Source of the DNA: Parachlamydiales bacterium
GTDB lineage: Bacteria; Chlamydiota; Chlamydiia; Chlamydiales; SM23-39
Direction: 5' to 3'
Assembly: GCA_003151315.1 (NCBI GenBank)
Contig: PLXF01000112.1
Location: 1 to 13,414 of the forward strand
Length of the DNA: 13,414 nt
In this document: piece by piece, positions 1 through 6,898 of the stretch
Layout of the letters: each line of letters starts with the position of its first letter
How positions within the stretch are numbered: position 1 is the first letter of the stretch
The notes under the pieces: generated by a model
Databases searched by the model: none
What the model was told of the DNA's origin: nothing
What the model saw: only the letters and a program-made list of their open reading frames with translations
Program-made: the position numbers and the translations under genes

Positions 1-2
1 AC

Positions 3-872
3 GACGCTCCCGCGCTGAAGAAAGCTGACTGTGGAATCGCCGTTTCAAGCGCAACAGATGCTGCGCGCGCAGCCGCTGCCATCGTGCTACTGACTCCTGG
101 CCTGTCGGTGATTATCGATGCGATTAAAGAGAGCCGTAAGATTTTTCAGCGGATGAACAGCTACGCGATCTATCGGATTGCCGAGACATTGCGCGTGCTT
201 TTTTTCATGACACTGGCCATTCTGATCTTTAATTTCTATCCATTGACTGCGGTGATGATCGTGATGCTGGCGTTGCTCAACGATGGCGCCATCCTATCCA
301 TTGCCTATGATAATGTTCACTACAAGAATCAGCCCGAAGGCTGGAATATGCCCATGGTGCTAGGCGTTGCCACAGCGCTGGGCTTGATCGGTGTCGTATC
401 TGCATTCTTTCTATTTTATCTCGGAGAGCGCGTCTTTCATCTAGATCGTCCACACATTCAAACACTGATGTATTTAAAATTGTCCGTGGCTGGACACCTG
501 ACAATTTTCCTAACGCGCACGAGAGGTCCATTCTGGACCATCCGCCCTGCAAATATTTTATGGGGAGCTGTGCTAGGTACGCAAATGGTAGCGACTTTGA
601 TTGCTGTTTACGGGCTCCTTATGACACCCCTTGGCTGGAAATGGGCTGGTTTTGTTTGGGGCTATGCGCTTGTCTGGTTCCTTGTAAATGATCAGATAAA
701 ATGGCTTGCCTATCGGTTTTTCGATCCAATTAAACCTAAAACATCCTCTGATTTAACATCCCAAATCGCCAAACGTGCCTATGAACTATACGAACAGCGA
801 GGCCAACAAGAAGGTCATGCAGATGAGGACTGGAAGCAGGCAGAGGAAGAAATTCGGAAGGAACATAAATAG
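3..872 (+). CDS. P-type ATPase, P3A proton-pump class, C-terminal part (5' end outside window)
   Basis: This is the last 289 residues of a P-type ATPase, read in frame from base 3 with no start codon in the window. It opens with DAPAL, the end of the hinge motif (TGDGxNDAPAL) of the phosphorylation domain; the GDGxN part lies just outside. Hydrophobic segments at fragment residues about 62-80, 82-102, 118-140, 155-170, 187-206 and 214-229 match membrane helices M5-M10. NDGAILSIAYD (93-103) and RTRGPFW (172-178) are typical of the plasma-membrane H+-ATPase class found in some bacteria and archaea, so the likely role is ATP-driven proton export. The tail is charged and cytoplasmic (KRAYELYEQRG and onward). 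A HAD-like gene follows after 1 bp, suggesting cotranscription. The class assignment is good; the ion is inferred from family resemblance. Confidence 0.9.
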   Translation, partial: DAPALKKADCGIAVSSATDAARAAAAIVLLTPGLSVIIDAIKESRKIFQRMNSYAIYRIAETLRVLFFMTLAILIFNFYPLTAVMIVMLALLNDGAILSIAYDNVHYKNQPEGWNMPMVLGVATALGLIGVVSAFFLFYLGERVFHLDRPHIQTLMYLKLSVAGHLTIFLTRTRGPFWTIRPANILWGAVLGTQMVATLIAVYGLLMTPLGWKWAGFVWGYALVWFLVNDQIKWLAYRFFDPIKPKTSSDLTSQIAKRAYELYEQRGQQEGHADEDWKQAEEEIRKEHK

Positions 873-873
873 G

Positions 874-1518
874 ATGAAAAAAAAGACTGCAATCACTCAC
901 TTGTTTCTAGATGTCGGCGGCGTCCTACTCACTAACGGGTGGGATCATCATGCTCGTAAACGTGCTGCGATGAAGTTTAAGCTGAAGTTTTCCGAAATGG
1001 AAGATCGGCATCGCTTGACATTTGAAATCTACGAAAAAGGCAAACTTTCTCTGGAAGAGTATTTGAATCTGGTGATTTTCTACCAAAAACGACCGTTCAC
1101 AAGAGGCCAGTTTTGGCGCTTCATGTGCGCTCAATCGAAACCTTACTCTGAGATGATCGAGCTGATCATTCAGCTTAAAGTGAAGCACAGCCTGAAGATC
1201 GTCGTAGTTAGCAACGAATCTCGAGAATTGAATTCATATCGAATTCGAAAGTTCAAGCTAAACAGCTTCGTAGATTCCTTTACCTCCTCCTGTTTGGTCC
1301 GCCTCCGCAAGCCCGATGCCGAAATTTTTCGCCTTGCATTGGACATCGCCCAGGTAGATGCCAAGAAGGTAATCTATATCGAAAACACACCGATGTTTGT
1401 CCAGATTGCTGAAGATTTTGGGATCATGAGCATTCTCCATACAGATTATAGATCGACGTGTGCAAAATTGGCTTCGCTCGGATTGCAAAATAAAACTTCA
1501 ATTACAACTGAAAGTTAA
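874..1518 (+). CDS. HAD-like hydrolase (HAD-IA type) with altered acidic motifs
   Basis: The protein has 214 residues. The start is the ATG at 874, preceded by GGAAGGA (856-862) inside the end of the ATPase gene; longer readings into that gene give a basic, unconserved leader. Motif I is FLDVGGVLLTN (nucleophile D13, with G15 where catalysis normally needs a second Asp; the DxGG form is also known in the YihX-like group). Motif II is VVVSNES (S113), motif III lysine is K146 in RLRKPDAEIF, and motif IV is YIENTPMFVQIAEDFGI, with E170-N171 in place of the usual DD. A helical cap occupies about residues 25-95. Family members are mostly phosphatases or dehalogenases. The substrate is unknown, and the two acidic changes leave it open whether this copy is catalytically normal. 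It forms a likely two-gene unit with the ATPase. Confidence 0.8.
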   Translation: MKKKTAITHLFLDVGGVLLTNGWDHHARKRAAMKFKLKFSEMEDRHRLTFEIYEKGKLSLEEYLNLVIFYQKRPFTRGQFWRFMCAQSKPYSEMIELIIQLKVKHSLKIVVVSNESRELNSYRIRKFKLNSFVDSFTSSCLVRLRKPDAEIFRLALDIAQVDAKKVIYIENTPMFVQIAEDFGIMSILHTDYRSTCAKLASLGLQNKTSITTES

Positions 1519-1598
1519 CTACTAAAGATGTAGACTGAAAATCCAGATATTTGACTCACAATATAATATATTAAAGCTCTCCCAATAACGATTGTTTT

Positions 1599-1687
1599 TA
1601 ATCATCCCCATTATCATGAGGAAAATGTGTCTTGCGTAATCGCCTGTGCCTGAGCAAACGGATCATCCCCACCAATGTGAGGAAAAT
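1599..1687 (-). CRISPR. Array 1: two-repeat, one-spacer type I-E mini-array downstream of cas5e
   Basis: Two repeat units start at 1599 and 1660, exactly 61 bp apart, each with the pattern ATCATCCCC(A)...(T)GAGGAAAAT. The 28-nt units enclose one spacer of about 33 bp (1627-1659). On minus the stems read CCTCAT/ATGGGG and CCTCAC/GTGGGG, each closed with one U:G wobble. It begins 10 bp past the cas5e stop and has no leader of its own, so it would be transcribed by read-through from cas5e. The flank left of repeat 1 (TTGTTTTTAAT) resembles the flank left of array 2 (TTGTTGTTAAT), suggesting a shared trailer. It could be an active single guide, a 3'-end processing element for the cas mRNA, or a remnant. 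Confidence 0.8.
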
Positions 1688-1697
1688 CTATTATCGT

Positions 1698-2363
1698 TTA
1701 GATTATAGACCGTATCCTCCTTGGACGATATGCGGCAGGCCGCGAGAAGGTAATCGGGGTATCTCTAACGCTATCATTACCCTCAGAAAACTCTTTTACT
1801 TCTTCTATTCGATTAAACTCATCTAACGATGAATCTTCAGCTATCTTTGCGTAGCTCAAGAGCTTCCTCCAAATTATTGCCTCATCACCTTCATGTCCCA
1901 CAAAAACCGGCAAAGCTGGGATACAGCTTTTACGACCCAACCATATTCCCCAGATAGGGTTTTGTAGTGCACTAGCTATGCGATGAAGCAATTCGTTTTC
2001 ACCTTTGATCAAGACTCCAAATCTGGCATCAACAAGATATTCTCTCCTGCTGACAACACAATTTTTGTTATGTGACCCATCAGCTCGAAGAGTACCCTCT
2101 GTCGTATGAAAATCTTCGATTCTTCTCATCGGGTTCTTTTTTGGAAGTGTAATCATCATAATGTTCAACTCTGCCAGTTCGACAATTTGGGCTGGTTCAG
2201 TTGGATCATATTTATCGATTCCCATAGCAGCAGCAATCATACCAATCACGGCTGATTTACTCGGATGTAAGGCAGTCCCACGCCTTTCAAAACGACTGGA
2301 GATTCCCCATGCTTGCAGGGGCGCGTCCAATAAAAGAGCAATATAAGATTGATTATTCGACAT
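1698..2363 (-). CDS. cas5e: Cas5e, type I-E Cascade subunit
   Basis: This 221-residue protein is Cas5e (CasD), which binds the 5' handle of the crRNA and caps the Cas7 backbone of Cascade. The N-terminus (MSNNQSYIALLLDAPLQAWG) is the family's opening beta strand with the Q-x-W-G hallmark. RFERRGTALHPSKSAVIGMIAAAMG follows, in two parts the usual R-x-T-x-x-x-P-S-K-S-x-V-x-G-M/L-x-A-A-G pattern. The C-terminal VRDTPITF is the usual DxP strand. The ATG at 2363 has GGAGC 9 nt upstream; a GTG at 2381 would add only six unconserved residues. It overlaps the cas7e end by 11 bp, which implies coupled translation. Length is normal for the family. No missing key residue was noticed. Confidence 0.95.
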   Translation of the reverse strand: MSNNQSYIALLLDAPLQAWGISSRFERRGTALHPSKSAVIGMIAAAMGIDKYDPTEPAQIVELAELNIMMITLPKKNPMRRIEDFHTTEGTLRADGSHNKNCVVSRREYLVDARFGVLIKGENELLHRIASALQNPIWGIWLGRKSCIPALPVFVGHEGDEAIIWRKLLSYAKIAEDSSLDEFNRIEEVKEFSEGNDSVRDTPITFSRPAAYRPRRIRSII

Positions 2364-3471
2364 GCGCAATAAGCTCCGCACAAAAAGTATCTAGGTTTTT
2401 ATTTGGCATTGCCACTTCAAGTTTTGTAGAGATTCCCCAAGTAGCTTTAAGGCTATCGTGATGCACTAATAGCTTTTCAGCGGAGGCATCTAATATGCTT
2501 TTACCTCGGCAGAAGATCGGCTCCTCAAAAGCGTTTACTAATTGTACAGGTTGCCCCTTCTCCTTCATTACACCAAGAACGAATCCAGGCAAGGTGTGAG
2601 CGTTCATCGAATTTTTACGGGCGCCGGGCACTGCCATCAAGGTAGAACGTATGAAAGCATCTAACACTCCTTTACGCTCATCGATGGTCATAGAACCGAG
2701 ATGGGACCTACTAAACAAAAGATCAAGATTTATCGCCGTATAGCGATAATAGACAGCTGCATTAAATTCTAGAGTACCCATCATGCCAGCCCCAGCATCA
2801 GAAACGTTTTGCATATCGTCTATGGCTGTATAAAAATCCAAATCAGATTCGGCGCGATGCGTTGAAATGGCATGACTAAACATCGAAGCACCCTCTAATG
2901 TCAATGACTGGTCTGCTGCTACCATCCTGCCGAAAAATGCTATATCCGCAGCATTTTTCAAATCTGTACTTTTGCAGAATTTTGCCAGATCTTTTTTGTA
3001 ATCACGCCCCTTTAAAACTGCTTCAGCAGTCCCTTTAGCAAGGGCGTCGATTTCGGCGGGAGATAGAAAAAGCAATGTCGAAACACTTTCTTCACCATCA
3101 TCGTCAGATTTTGGTTCGGATTTTTTCTCGGCACTTTTTGCTGTCTCACTGTCTTTTTCTTGAGTCTTTTCCTTTTTGGTGAGTTTGTCTGCAATCGATC
3201 TTGCATGAATAATCGACTCCTCTTCTCCTAATCCATGTTTTTTAAGAGCATTTTGCAACGGAGTAATGATAAGCCGGGTACGTTGAGCATTAAACTGTGC
3301 GCTTGGAAATTGCGCTTGGGCAAATTCGCGAATAGCTCGTTTCATGCACTGACTAGATATTCTTGCCCGATTTACCCCACCAAAGATAGCGCTTTTGGGA
3401 GATCCTACATCGTCTCGATTCATGCACGAGACCGGAAATGATTGAAGAACATGTAGTTCAATTAATTTCAT
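2353..3471 (-). CDS. cas7e: Cas7e, type I-E Cascade backbone subunit
   Basis: This 372-residue protein is Cas7e (CasC/Cse4), the six-copy backbone that coats the crRNA. The N-terminus LIELHVLQSFPVSCMNRDD is followed by GSPKSAIFGG and RARISSQCMKRAIR, the classical Cse4 start. Further family blocks are DADxA-like AADIAFFGRM, ALSHA-like FSHAISTH, and the segment around DAGAGMMGTLEFNAAVYYRY. Residues about 98-128 are a low-complexity Lys/Glu/Asp/Ser stretch, probably a solvent-exposed insertion; such linkers are variable in the family. The ATG at 3471 has AGGAA about 5 nt upstream. The gene lies directly downstream, on its own strand, of CRISPR array 2, whose last repeat ends 29 bp before the start codon. 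Its translation start is therefore not coupled to cas6e as it would be in a compact operon. Confidence 0.96.
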   Translation of the reverse strand: MKLIELHVLQSFPVSCMNRDDVGSPKSAIFGGVNRARISSQCMKRAIREFAQAQFPSAQFNAQRTRLIITPLQNALKKHGLGEEESIIHARSIADKLTKKEKTQEKDSETAKSAEKKSEPKSDDDGEESVSTLLFLSPAEIDALAKGTAEAVLKGRDYKKDLAKFCKSTDLKNAADIAFFGRMVAADQSLTLEGASMFSHAISTHRAESDLDFYTAIDDMQNVSDAGAGMMGTLEFNAAVYYRYTAINLDLLFSRSHLGSMTIDERKGVLDAFIRSTLMAVPGARKNSMNAHTLPGFVLGVMKEKGQPVQLVNAFEEPIFCRGKSILDASAEKLLVHHDSLKATWGISTKLEVAMPNKNLDTFCAELIAHVE

Positions 3472-3500
3472 AAAATTCCTAAATATCTTGTTTTGTTGTT

Positions 3501-4200
3501 AATAAATCCCCATCCACATGAGGAATTTTACGGTGTTGCCGATGATACCCCGTCACCATTGGATCATCCCCACTGCTGCGGGGAAAACGTTCCTACGATG
3601 ACTCGAGGGCGAGTATGGGTAGGACCATCCCCGCTCTCGCGGGAAAAACTGTTCTGGCAGATGAGATGTTACCCGGCGATACAGGAGCATCCCCACGTTT
3701 GTGAGGAAAATTCCGCTTCAAACGCGTTCACTGGGTTCGGGTACGGATCATCTCCGCTCGCGCAGAGATCCCTTTCCACCTGGTCAAAACAACGATCCCT
3801 GTATAGGACCATCCCCATCTTTATGAGGAAAGGGCCTATGTTACGACATGGCGCAGGACTCACCACAGGACCATCCTCACTCACGTGAGGAATCTTTATG
3901 GTTAGTAATTGCTCGAGCGATTGCGAACGGACCATCCCCACTTAGGTGGGGAATGCATTCCAGCTCGATAGACCGTCTGGCCATCGTACGGACCATCCTC
4001 ACTTGGGTAAGGACATCGACAGGCATCAACCTTACTACGTCCACGGATACGGACCATCCCCATGTGTATAGGGAATATCCGGGTGATACTTTTGCTTTGA
4101 AGATGCATGCGGGACCATCCCTATGTTTATAGGGAACGTACCATTCTTGAATACTTCAGCCAAAATAACCCAAGACCATCCCTTATATAGGGAGTATGAT
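3501..4200 (-). CRISPR. Array 2: 12 degenerate type I-E repeats inside the cas operon
   Basis: Twelve 28-nt units start at 3501, 3561, 3622, 3684, 3745, 3806, 3868, 3929, 3990, 4051, 4112 and 4173, with a 60-62 bp period and 11 spacers of about 32-34 bp. On plus the core is GGA(T/C)CATCCCC...GGGGAAAA; on minus this resembles known I-E repeats, with an ATGRTCC handle after the stem, so crRNAs run on minus. Hardly two repeats are identical, but eleven of the twelve keep a 6-bp stem with a 4-nt loop, by covariation or G:U. The unit at 4173 has lost 3 nt of stem-loop. The array lies between the cas6e stop (7 bp away) and the cas7e start (29 bp away). There is no room for a leader, so read-through from the cas promoter is the likely source of its RNA. 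Confidence 0.95.
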
Positions 4201-4206
4201 TCAAAA

Positions 4207-4839
4207 TTATTTGGGCAGGTTCCCTGTCAATAAAGGGACAACCATCAACATTCCGCATCCAAATCCCTTGGCCCTACCGACTCCCTGCATAACTGTCTGA
4301 TAAAATTGCTCTTTATTGGTTATCTGCAAAACTCCTTTAAAATCTGAAATGCTGTGAAATCCTCTTTTTCCCTGTCGAACAAATGAATCCATTCCACTCG
4401 GTATTACTTGAAGAGTTTCTTGTTCTACAATGAAGCCGCCATTTGCGCCTTTGCGATCTAGCCACTCAGTTAGTTCCAAAGGACAGAAAATTCCGGAGCG
4501 AAGTCTGGTCGCAGAGAATGTCTTCGTTGCGTTTGCTCTCAGTTGAAAAAAATATCGAGAATGGCCGAAATACGCGGATGATATTTCTTTTGTTCCCCAA
4601 CTTCCAGCACCCCACCAATCGGGAACTATCGGCGCTGATTGAGAGAGAATGATTAATCTGTATCCGTCATCTGTGCGATCCACACGAGTCAGAAAATCGC
4701 GAGAATCATTCGGCTTTCCCGGAAACGCTTGCCACACCGCAACATGCCAAGCGTAGCTATCAATCAAGCCTTTCGGGAGTCCTTCATGTTTTCGTAGAGC
4801 TTCTAAATAACTGATACGGCCTTCTGTTAAGTACGGCAT
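4207..4839 (-). CDS. cas6e: Cas6e, crRNA-processing endoribonuclease
   Basis: This 210-residue protein is Cas6e (CasE/Cse3), the RNase that cuts the repeat hairpin and stays on the crRNA 3' end in Cascade. Evidence is the N-terminal DSYAWHVAVWQAFPG (28-42), in which H32 fits the catalytic His of the Y-x-x-H-x-x-x-W-x-x-F-P pattern, and the C-terminal glycine-rich loop GVGRAKGFGCGML (186-198) before the final beta strand MVVPL. The length is typical. The ATG at 4839 has a strong GAGGAGG 5-6 nt upstream and overlaps the cas11 end by 13 bp. The position is unusual: in the common I-E order cas6e follows cas5e, but here it precedes cas7e and is immediately followed by CRISPR array 2. Given the sequence-variable stems of the arrays, this Cas6e may depend more on stem shape than on stem sequence (inference). 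Confidence 0.94.
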   Translation of the reverse strand: MPYLTEGRISYLEALRKHEGLPKGLIDSYAWHVAVWQAFPGKPNDSRDFLTRVDRTDDGYRLIILSQSAPIVPDWWGAGSWGTKEISSAYFGHSRYFFQLRANATKTFSATRLRSGIFCPLELTEWLDRKGANGGFIVEQETLQVIPSGMDSFVRQGKRGFHSISDFKGVLQITNKEQFYQTVMQGVGRAKGFGCGMLMVVPLLTGNLPK

Positions 4840-5393
4840 AGAGCCTCCTCAGAGGTCGTTTCATTGGGCTGTAGGTGATCCTTGGATTCTTTTTTGGGTG
4901 AGTTTTCCCAATATTTCTGTGCCCAAAATATCTTTGATTTCCCCCCTTCCCAGTATTGGACGTCTTGATAAAGAGCGAAGTAGTCAATGGGAACCCCTTT
5001 TGATTTGGCAACAGTGATAAACGAGCGCAATTTTTCGCATAATTCTTCTTTTGTAGAACATGCAAGCAGACGGTTAAATCGATGTTCAAATGAACCTCGA
5101 TTTCTATCTTCCGAAGGAAAAGAGCCAAGCTGCTCTTTGCGAAGCTTACGCCAAGTCGCTCCTAAGTTTAGACCCCCACAATGCTCTGGATGAATCGCAA
5201 AAAGTCCGGCTATCGTGACATCAACGATGCTATCTAAGCGTCCTCCTATAAACTGCACGGTCGACCATGCCTGATGTCGAGTAGCTTCACTGAGTCCTCT
5301 ACGAAGTTCAGCCAGACGGCCAAGATCTTTCAAGGCTTTCAGTTTGATCAAATTTTCTATAAATTGCTCAGAGCGATCGGTAATTTTTTTCAT
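4827..5393 (-). CDS. cas11: Cas11 (Cse2), small subunit of type I-E Cascade
   Basis: This 188-residue protein is Cas11/Cse2 (CasB), the helical small subunit present as two copies along the Cascade belly, where it stabilises the R-loop. Evidence is position directly after cas8e, length, predominantly helical composition, and family-like blocks: the basic LAELRRGLSEATRH near residues 22-36, and the C-terminal pattern RFNRLLACSTKEELCEKLRSF followed by GVPIDYFALYQDVQYW. The last 20 or so residues are polar and unconserved. The ATG at 5393 overlaps the cas8e stop as ATGA, so translation is probably coupled. Cas11 diverges fast, so the call rests on context as well as motifs. Confidence 0.92.
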   Translation of the reverse strand: MKKITDRSEQFIENLIKLKALKDLGRLAELRRGLSEATRHQAWSTVQFIGGRLDSIVDVTIAGLFAIHPEHCGGLNLGATWRKLRKEQLGSFPSEDRNRGSFEHRFNRLLACSTKEELCEKLRSFITVAKSKGVPIDYFALYQDVQYWEGGKSKIFWAQKYWENSPKKESKDHLQPNETTSEEALCRT

Positions 5394-6898
5394 TTCTTAT
5401 CTCTAGTTGATTTTTTATTCGGTAGATTTATGAGCTTATTGCGTCCCCTAGAAAATGCTTCTATTTGCCGGGAAGTACTACGCGGGCACGACACCTCATA
5501 GGCGTCTTCAATATGCCGACGAACAAACTCACTCCAAGAATCGATCTTGCTGAATGTAACGACCTGGTCGAGCAATATTTTCACACCGTCTTCTACAGCC
5601 GTCCAAAAGCGCAGCGATGCCGCCTCCATCATTCTTTTGATGGTTTTAGGTTCTATTCTCAATGTCTCTGCATAGGTCCTGATAGCAATGCCCAAATTAA
5701 AATCCCGCTGTACTGCATATAAGACTCCCTCCTCGTAAATCTTCCCGCCGATCTCGCCAAACATAGCGCTTGGAACAGAGAAATTCGATTCGATTGAATC
5801 GATAATCTTAGACTTATTGCAGCACAGTGCCCCTGTCCAAAGATCTACATCCTGATTGCCGCTAAATTTACCCCAACTAAGAGGGCCCGCTAACTCTCCC
5901 TTATTTTTTATCACGATTGAGTGGAGTTCTCTCCAGATAGCTTTCCTCGGAGACATCATCACGACAGCTAATTGCTCTTTTCCCTTTAACTTACGGACCT
6001 GGGTTGATATCGTGGCTTCTCTAAAAGCGGGATATGGTCGATAGGCTAAGCCATTCGCAATGATCATGCTGCGCTGGTCTAACAATCGAATTGCCCGGCT
6101 AATTGGCACCAGCCGACCTAAATAGGTCTCTGTCGCATTCTTGATTAGCGCTTCGTCGTCTTCGGATCGGGGCATTGCCTCCCAGATCGGTACTCCCCAT
6201 TTTTCATTACCATGCACCGACTGACTGTCGTGCTTGGTAATTAAGTTGCTGTGAATTGTACCGATAAGATTTTCCTCTCGAATGATAGCGTGAATTATGC
6301 TCCCAGAACAGGGAGCGTGAATACTGGACCCTTTAAGTTGTTGACCATTCCACAATCCCACCCCGATTAGACTGCCGGGAGCAAAGCATTGGAATGAAAG
6401 TAGTGTGAGAGCCAGTCTCTCTTTTGAAATTTCTCGATAGGGCGCCGTAGCTGCATTATCAAAAAGAGTGTGATTATTACCAGATGCCAGTGATAGGTCG
6501 AGTTTACTAGTCTCTGCCTTTGCACTGACAACTTCATCTCCCCCAGCTTTTTTTGATTTATTCTTCGTTTTGCTCTCATCAAGAGATAGACCCTGTAGTT
6601 GTAGGAATCGCTCTCCCTCACCAAATAATTCAAATTTACTTCCGAATTTCTGCAAATACTTTGAAGATACGGATGCGATTTGATCCCGGCATTTTTGCCA
6701 ATCCATGTAGGTGTCGGGACCGTTGAGAGCTGCCTGAGTCACACAAACGAGCAAGCGCATAATTGCCACTCGCTCATGCGGGAGTGCATTTAAATCGCGT
6801 ATTTGAGGGCCTAATGCGAAAGCATCATTTAAGCTAACTATCGAGGATCTCCCATTTTGAAAAACAACAGGTATCCAGGGATCATTCACAAGGTTCAT
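5390..6898 (-). CDS. cas8e: Cas8e (Cse1), large subunit of type I-E Cascade
   Basis: This 502-residue protein is Cas8e (Cse1/CasA), which recognises the PAM, opens target DNA and recruits Cas3. The start is the ATG at 6898, giving MNLVNDPWIPV, the family's standard N-terminus; an open frame to 7012 only adds residues read from the cas3 3' end. Family blocks include ALPHERVAIMRLLVCVTQAAL (39-59, shown in full by position), NNHTLFDN (141-148), and FQCFAPGSLIGVGLWNG (169-185). The C-terminal part is the expected four-helix region. Length matches E. coli CasA (502). It overlaps the cas3 end by 17 bp and the cas11 start by 4 bp, which indicates one transcript. The charged stretch at about 108-133 is an exposed loop. 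Confidence 0.95.
   Translation of the reverse strand: MNLVNDPWIPVVFQNGRSSIVSLNDAFALGPQIRDLNALPHERVAIMRLLVCVTQAALNGPDTYMDWQKCRDQIASVSSKYLQKFGSKFELFGEGERFLQLQGLSLDESKTKNKSKKAGGDEVVSAKAETSKLDLSLASGNNHTLFDNAATAPYREISKERLALTLLSFQCFAPGSLIGVGLWNGQQLKGSSIHAPCSGSIIHAIIREENLIGTIHSNLITKHDSQSVHGNEKWGVPIWEAMPRSEDDEALIKNATETYLGRLVPISRAIRLLDQRSMIIANGLAYRPYPAFREATISTQVRKLKGKEQLAVVMMSPRKAIWRELHSIVIKNKGELAGPLSWGKFSGNQDVDLWTGALCCNKSKIIDSIESNFSVPSAMFGEIGGKIYEEGVLYAVQRDFNLGIAIRTYAETLRIEPKTIKRMMEAASLRFWTAVEDGVKILLDQVVTFSKIDSWSEFVRRHIEDAYEVSCPRSTSRQIEAFSRGRNKLINLPNKKSTRDKK

Noticed and set aside
775..873. Longer start for the HAD-like protein
   Set aside because: It lies in the ATPase gene in another frame and gives a basic, unconserved leader.
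1599..1687. Full CreTA toxin-antitoxin module at array 1
   Set aside because: No small toxin RNA or rare-codon mini-ORF with its own promoter can be seen beside it; kept only as a possibility for the guide.
1632..1826. Plus-strand frame over the mini-array and the end of cas5e
   Set aside because: Antisense to a solid cas5e reading and partly repeat-derived.
3493..4132. Overlapping open frames across array 2 on both strands
   Set aside because: They read through 61-bp repeats (recurring translated words such as GPS and HPH), a product of the array periodicity, not proteins.
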